Below are positions 61,818-64,000 of a DNA stretch of 64,000 bases, in pieces. Under the pieces are notes generated by a model. It was not told the DNA's origin. It searched no databases and saw nothing but the letters and a program-made list of their open reading frames with translations. Both the position numbers and the translations under genes were made by a program. Source of the stretch: an uncultured Tropicimonas sp. (lineage in GTDB: Bacteria > Pseudomonadota > Alphaproteobacteria > Rhodobacterales > Rhodobacteraceae); NCBI GenBank assembly GCA_947495685.1, contig CANLZY010000011.1:1-64000 (forward strand). The letters run 5' to 3'. Numbering within the stretch: position 1 is the first letter of the stretch; every line of letters starts with the position of its first letter.

Positions 61818-62412
61818 GACCGCCCGCGCATCGCAATGGTGTTTTTGGAACCGCCCGAGGCTTCGACAGGCATGCTGTTCGACCCGGCAACATGCAGGAT
61901 GATCGGTGCCACAGCGGCTCATGCGTCGCGATGCACCTGCCCCGAGCCGACGAAAGAGTCACTCTCCACCCGCTATCCGGTGTGGATCGGGTGTTCGTCA
62001 ATGTCCTCTGGCCGGATCCTGCGACCAACACGGCGAAGGGCGACATTGCCGTGCCATGGGCCGGCTCATCTGGCCGAAGTGCACAACGTGATCACGCGTG
62101 CGAGACGCCCCCGTTCAACGGGGCAGAGGTCACAATCCTTCCGAATTGTTGCAGGTCGGAGAGTTCGTTCAGGCCGTAGCTATCGCCCACCTCGCTGCAA
62201 AAGCTGGCAGCAGGGGATTTGTTCAGCAGGCAAATCTGCCGCCGGACGGCGCCGGGTTGCGCGTGACCGGTCCCCCGCATGATCGCGCGCGAAGTCTCGG
62301 CCCTGCTTTTTCGCGACCTTCAGCCTTGACGCCCAGAACCAAGCCTCCTCCATGCCCTTCGCCCGTGGCGCTTCACCGCACGCCAGCCGGACCGAGTGAT
62401 ACCCATATCTGC
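61818..62412. other. Gene-poor spacer, copA-copZ
   Basis: About 600 bp between the divergent copA and copZ promoters. Short frames on both strands are open (minus 62092-62280 reads EVGDSYGLNELSDLQQFGRI in part), but no ribosome-binding site or recognised domain was found. A decayed gene is possible. The left edge belongs to the copA promoter and the right edge to copZ. Confidence 0.35.
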
Positions 62413-62443
62413 TTGACCTTCCAGCGCTGGACGCCCTCAGACG
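62413..62443 (+). promoter_or_regulatory. CueR-type copZ promoter
   Basis: TTGACC (62413-62418) is followed by a 19-base spacer starting TTCCAGCGCTGG, with the perfect palindrome CCAGCGCTGG at 62421-62430, and then CAGACG as a weak -10. The first half TTGACCTTCCAG is identical to the copA promoter. It ends about 21 bp before the copZ ATG. Confidence 0.7.
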
Positions 62444-62464
62444 ATGCCGCAAAAGGAGAAAGCC

Positions 62465-62662
62465 ATGATCCGTTTCAACGTCCCTGAAATGAGCTGCGGC
62501 CACTGCACCGCCGCCATCGAAAAAGCCGTCAAGGAAATCGATGCGCAGGCGCAGGTCGACTGCAACCTTGCCGACCACTCCGTGTCGATCGCAAGCAACC
62601 AGCCAGCCCCGGCGCTACAATCGGCGCTTCTCGACGCCGGCTTCGAGTCCAAGGCTGCCTGA
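62465..62662 (+). CDS. copZ: Copper chaperone CopZ (HMA domain)
   Basis: The 65-residue single HMA domain starts with IRFNVPEMSCGHCTAAIEKA; MSCGHC supplies the two Cu(I)-binding cysteines. Negative and positive residues follow the ferredoxin-like fold of CopZ (KEIDAQAQVDCNLADHSVSI). It carries Cu(I) to CopA. AAGGAG seven bases before ATG 62465 decides the start. It is divergent from copA. Confidence 0.87.
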   Translation: MIRFNVPEMSCGHCTAAIEKAVKEIDAQAQVDCNLADHSVSIASNQPAPALQSALLDAGFESKAA

Positions 62663-62703
62663 GCAACTCAACCGCCAACGGCACCGCCGGACAGGTACGT
62701 CGG

Positions 62704-63180
62704 TCAGTTGCCCTGTTGGCGGCGCTCCGCTTCGGTTCGCACGGACTGGATTTCACGAATTCGGTCAGACCACGTCGACTTGATGAAGGCGATGATGTTC
62801 CAGATCTCCTGGTCGCTCAGGCTGTCGCCGAAGCCCGGCATACCGCTTTCGAACGCCACGCCTTGCCGCGCCAGCGTCTCGGCCCCGCCCAGCTTGGTGT
62901 AGGTGAACAACAGCATATCGCCATGGTGCCAGGTATGGCCGGTATGGTCATGGGGCGGCGCAGGCAACAGGCCATCCTCGCCAGGAGATTGCCAATTCGC
63001 CTGGCCTTCGAGGTTTTCGCCGTGGCAATCTGCGCATGTCGCCTGATACAGCGCCTGACCGGCGGCAAGGTCCACGCTGTCCGGTTGCCCGAAGGAGCTT
63101 GCTCCGCCGCTCAGCAGCAGCCACGCTCCGGCCCCCGCGGCCAGGCCCACCGCTCCGAACACCGCCTGTGACCACCTCAT
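62704..63180 (-). CDS. c-type cytochrome of the copper locus
   Basis: The 158-residue protein has an N-terminal signal or anchor (VFGAVGLAAGAGAWLLLSGG), a heme motif CADCH near residue 50 with LAAGQALYQAT before it, and a distal Met in SGMPGFGDSLSDQEIW near 118. It resembles single-domain class I cytochromes used as partners of cupredoxin enzymes. Its ATG overlaps the stop of the multicopper oxidase gene (ATGA), so both are translated together; it may accept or supply electrons for the oxidase, which is inference. Confidence 0.82.
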   Translation of the reverse strand: MRWSQAVFGAVGLAAGAGAWLLLSGGASSFGQPDSVDLAAGQALYQATCADCHGENLEGQANWQSPGEDGLLPAPPHDHTGHTWHHGDMLLFTYTKLGGAETLARQGVAFESGMPGFGDSLSDQEIWNIIAFIKSTWSDRIREIQSVRTEAERRQQGN

Positions 63181-64000
63181 GCAAGCACCTTGATGCGAGT
63201 CATCATGCCCGAGGCCGCGTGGCTCAACATGTGGCAATGGAACACCCAATCGCCGGGATTGTGGGCCACGAAGGCAATCTCCCGGGTTTCGTCGCCAAAC
63301 ATCAACAGCGTGTCGCGCAGCGGGCCAAGGCCACCGCCGGGCAATACCTCGCGGAAGTGGTGGCCGTGCAGGTGCATGGCATGCGGGAACATGGTGTCGT
63401 TGCGCATTTCGACCCGAACCGTCTGGCCACGCTCCGCGACGAACAACGGCTCTTCCGGCATGCCGACAACGCCATTGAAGGCCCAGAAGTTCATGGCCTG
63501 AGCGGCCTCTCGGAAATCGACATCGCGCCCATCCATCCGCGCCGAGGCGAAGCCCCGCATCGCGCCGCCTTCCATGTGAAGGCGGCTTCGCAGAGCATCG
63601 TCGAGACCGGTGACCGCCATGTCGGCATTTGGCGGCAACGGCACGGGCGGGCCGCGGCGCGCAACCGAGGCTTGCCCACGGACCTCGAACAGCACCTGGC
63701 TGAAACCCTCTTCGCCCTCGAACCGGACCAGGTGGGCCTCGCCACCATCATCGGCGGTAACGTCCACGATCAGGTCCGCGCGTTGTGCGGACGCCAACAG
63801 CAGGCGTTCCGTGATCGGCTGCGGCGCCTCCAGCGGCATCCCGTCCAGCGCGACGATCCAGCCTTCGATGCCCCGAAGCTCCAGCGCAAAGATCCGGGCA
63901 TTGGACGAGTTGATCAGGCGCAGGCGCAAACGCTCGTTGTGCTTCACCGCAAGGGTCTTGTTGAAGGCACCGTTGGTGACCGCGATATTCCCGGTCCGCC
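63177..64000 (-). CDS. Multicopper oxidase (5'-truncated by window)
   Basis: At least 274 codons of the C-terminal part are inside the window; the frame is open to the edge (NIAVTNGAFNKTLAVKHNER), so the start is outside. The copper ligands are clear: HAMHLHGHHF (His-x-His plus His) near the middle of domain 3 and HCHMLSHAASGMM at the end, with the axial Met, building the type 1 and trinuclear sites. MCOs of this family (CopA/CumA/CueO type) oxidise Cu(I) in the periplasm. Context with CopA, CueR and CopZ supports copper resistance. The signal peptide cannot be seen. Confidence 0.88.
   Translation of the reverse strand, partial: RTGNIAVTNGAFNKTLAVKHNERLRLRLINSSNARIFALELRGIEGWIVALDGMPLEAPQPITERLLLASAQRADLIVDVTADDGGEAHLVRFEGEEGFSQVLFEVRGQASVARRGPPVPLPPNADMAVTGLDDALRSRLHMEGGAMRGFASARMDGRDVDFREAAQAMNFWAFNGVVGMPEEPLFVAERGQTVRVEMRNDTMFPHAMHLHGHHFREVLPGGGLGPLRDTLLMFGDETREIAFVAHNPGDWVFHCHMLSHAASGMMTRIKVLA

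Noticed and set aside
59617-61902. 761-codon open frame on the plus strand
   Set aside because: Antisense to copA, composition typical of a shadow frame, no motifs.

Overview
The window is GC-rich, gene-dense DNA that reads as the chromosome or a large replicon of a marine-type alphaproteobacterium, most likely a Rhodobacteraceae/Roseobacteraceae member. The basis is the gene content: a TRAP transporter, a Dor/Tor-type TMAO/DMSO reductase system with a pentaheme cytochrome, a phosphonate-type ABC transporter, a carboxyspermidine polyamine route, an RTX protein, and many ATGA/GTGA start-stop overlaps. No rRNA, tRNA, insertion sequence, phage gene or CRISPR array was seen. All assignments come from reading motifs by eye; no database search was run.

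Region by region. (1) 1-3283 is a graveyard: an ABC ATPase stub, a decayed YHYH-domain gene and a decayed M24 metallopeptidase gene surround one intact secreted protein. (2) 3284-5556 holds a cyclophilin fused to RTX repeats and a 3-hydroxyisobutyrate-dehydrogenase-like enzyme. (3) 5964-15923 is one co-directional block: a TRAP transporter (P-Q-M), then a short-chain dehydrogenase, crotonase, MarR regulator, feruloyl-CoA-synthetase-like ligase, amidohydrolase, DUF3237 protein and acyl-CoA dehydrogenase. It looks like uptake plus CoA-dependent beta-oxidative side-chain degradation of phenylpropanoids (the CouLMNO/PhdABCE type of pathway). (4) 16030-20072 is a two-gene, translationally coupled pair: a divergent cytochrome P450 and a one-module NRPS (adenylation, carrier, thioesterase). 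This is the best candidate for an undescribed biosynthetic system. (5) 21666-26902 encodes a full arginine-to-spermidine route (SpeA, carboxyspermidine dehydrogenase, carboxyspermidine decarboxylase, SpeB).

(6) 26903-28815 is mostly decayed DNA with a PrpF-family pseudogene. (7) 28816-38755 has two amidases, a hydratase-like protein, an Asp/Glu/hydantoin-racemase-like protein, a RidA protein and a complete dipeptide-type ABC transporter: an uptake and amide-degradation island. (8) 38756-41085 is a 2.3-kb gene-poor stretch ending in a broken YihY/BrkB gene, followed by a PiT phosphate transporter.

(9) 42657-51107 is the tor/dor locus: soluble hybrid sensor kinase, a small cytochrome resembling the TorC C-terminal domain, TorA, TorD and TorC on the minus strand, and divergent TorR. 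Two arrays of a TGTAAAC-like heptamer with nearly identical spacing lie upstream of torA and between torC and torR. (10) 51183-57266 has a Nudix hydrolase, a DeoR regulator and an operon phnD-phnC-phnE-phnE-HAD phosphatase. (11) 57370-58631 encodes CbpM/CbpA chaperones. (12) 58809-64000 is a copper resistance locus: CueR-like regulator, CopA ATPase, CopZ chaperone, cytochrome c and multicopper oxidase, with MerR-type 19-bp-spacer promoters in front of both copA and copZ.
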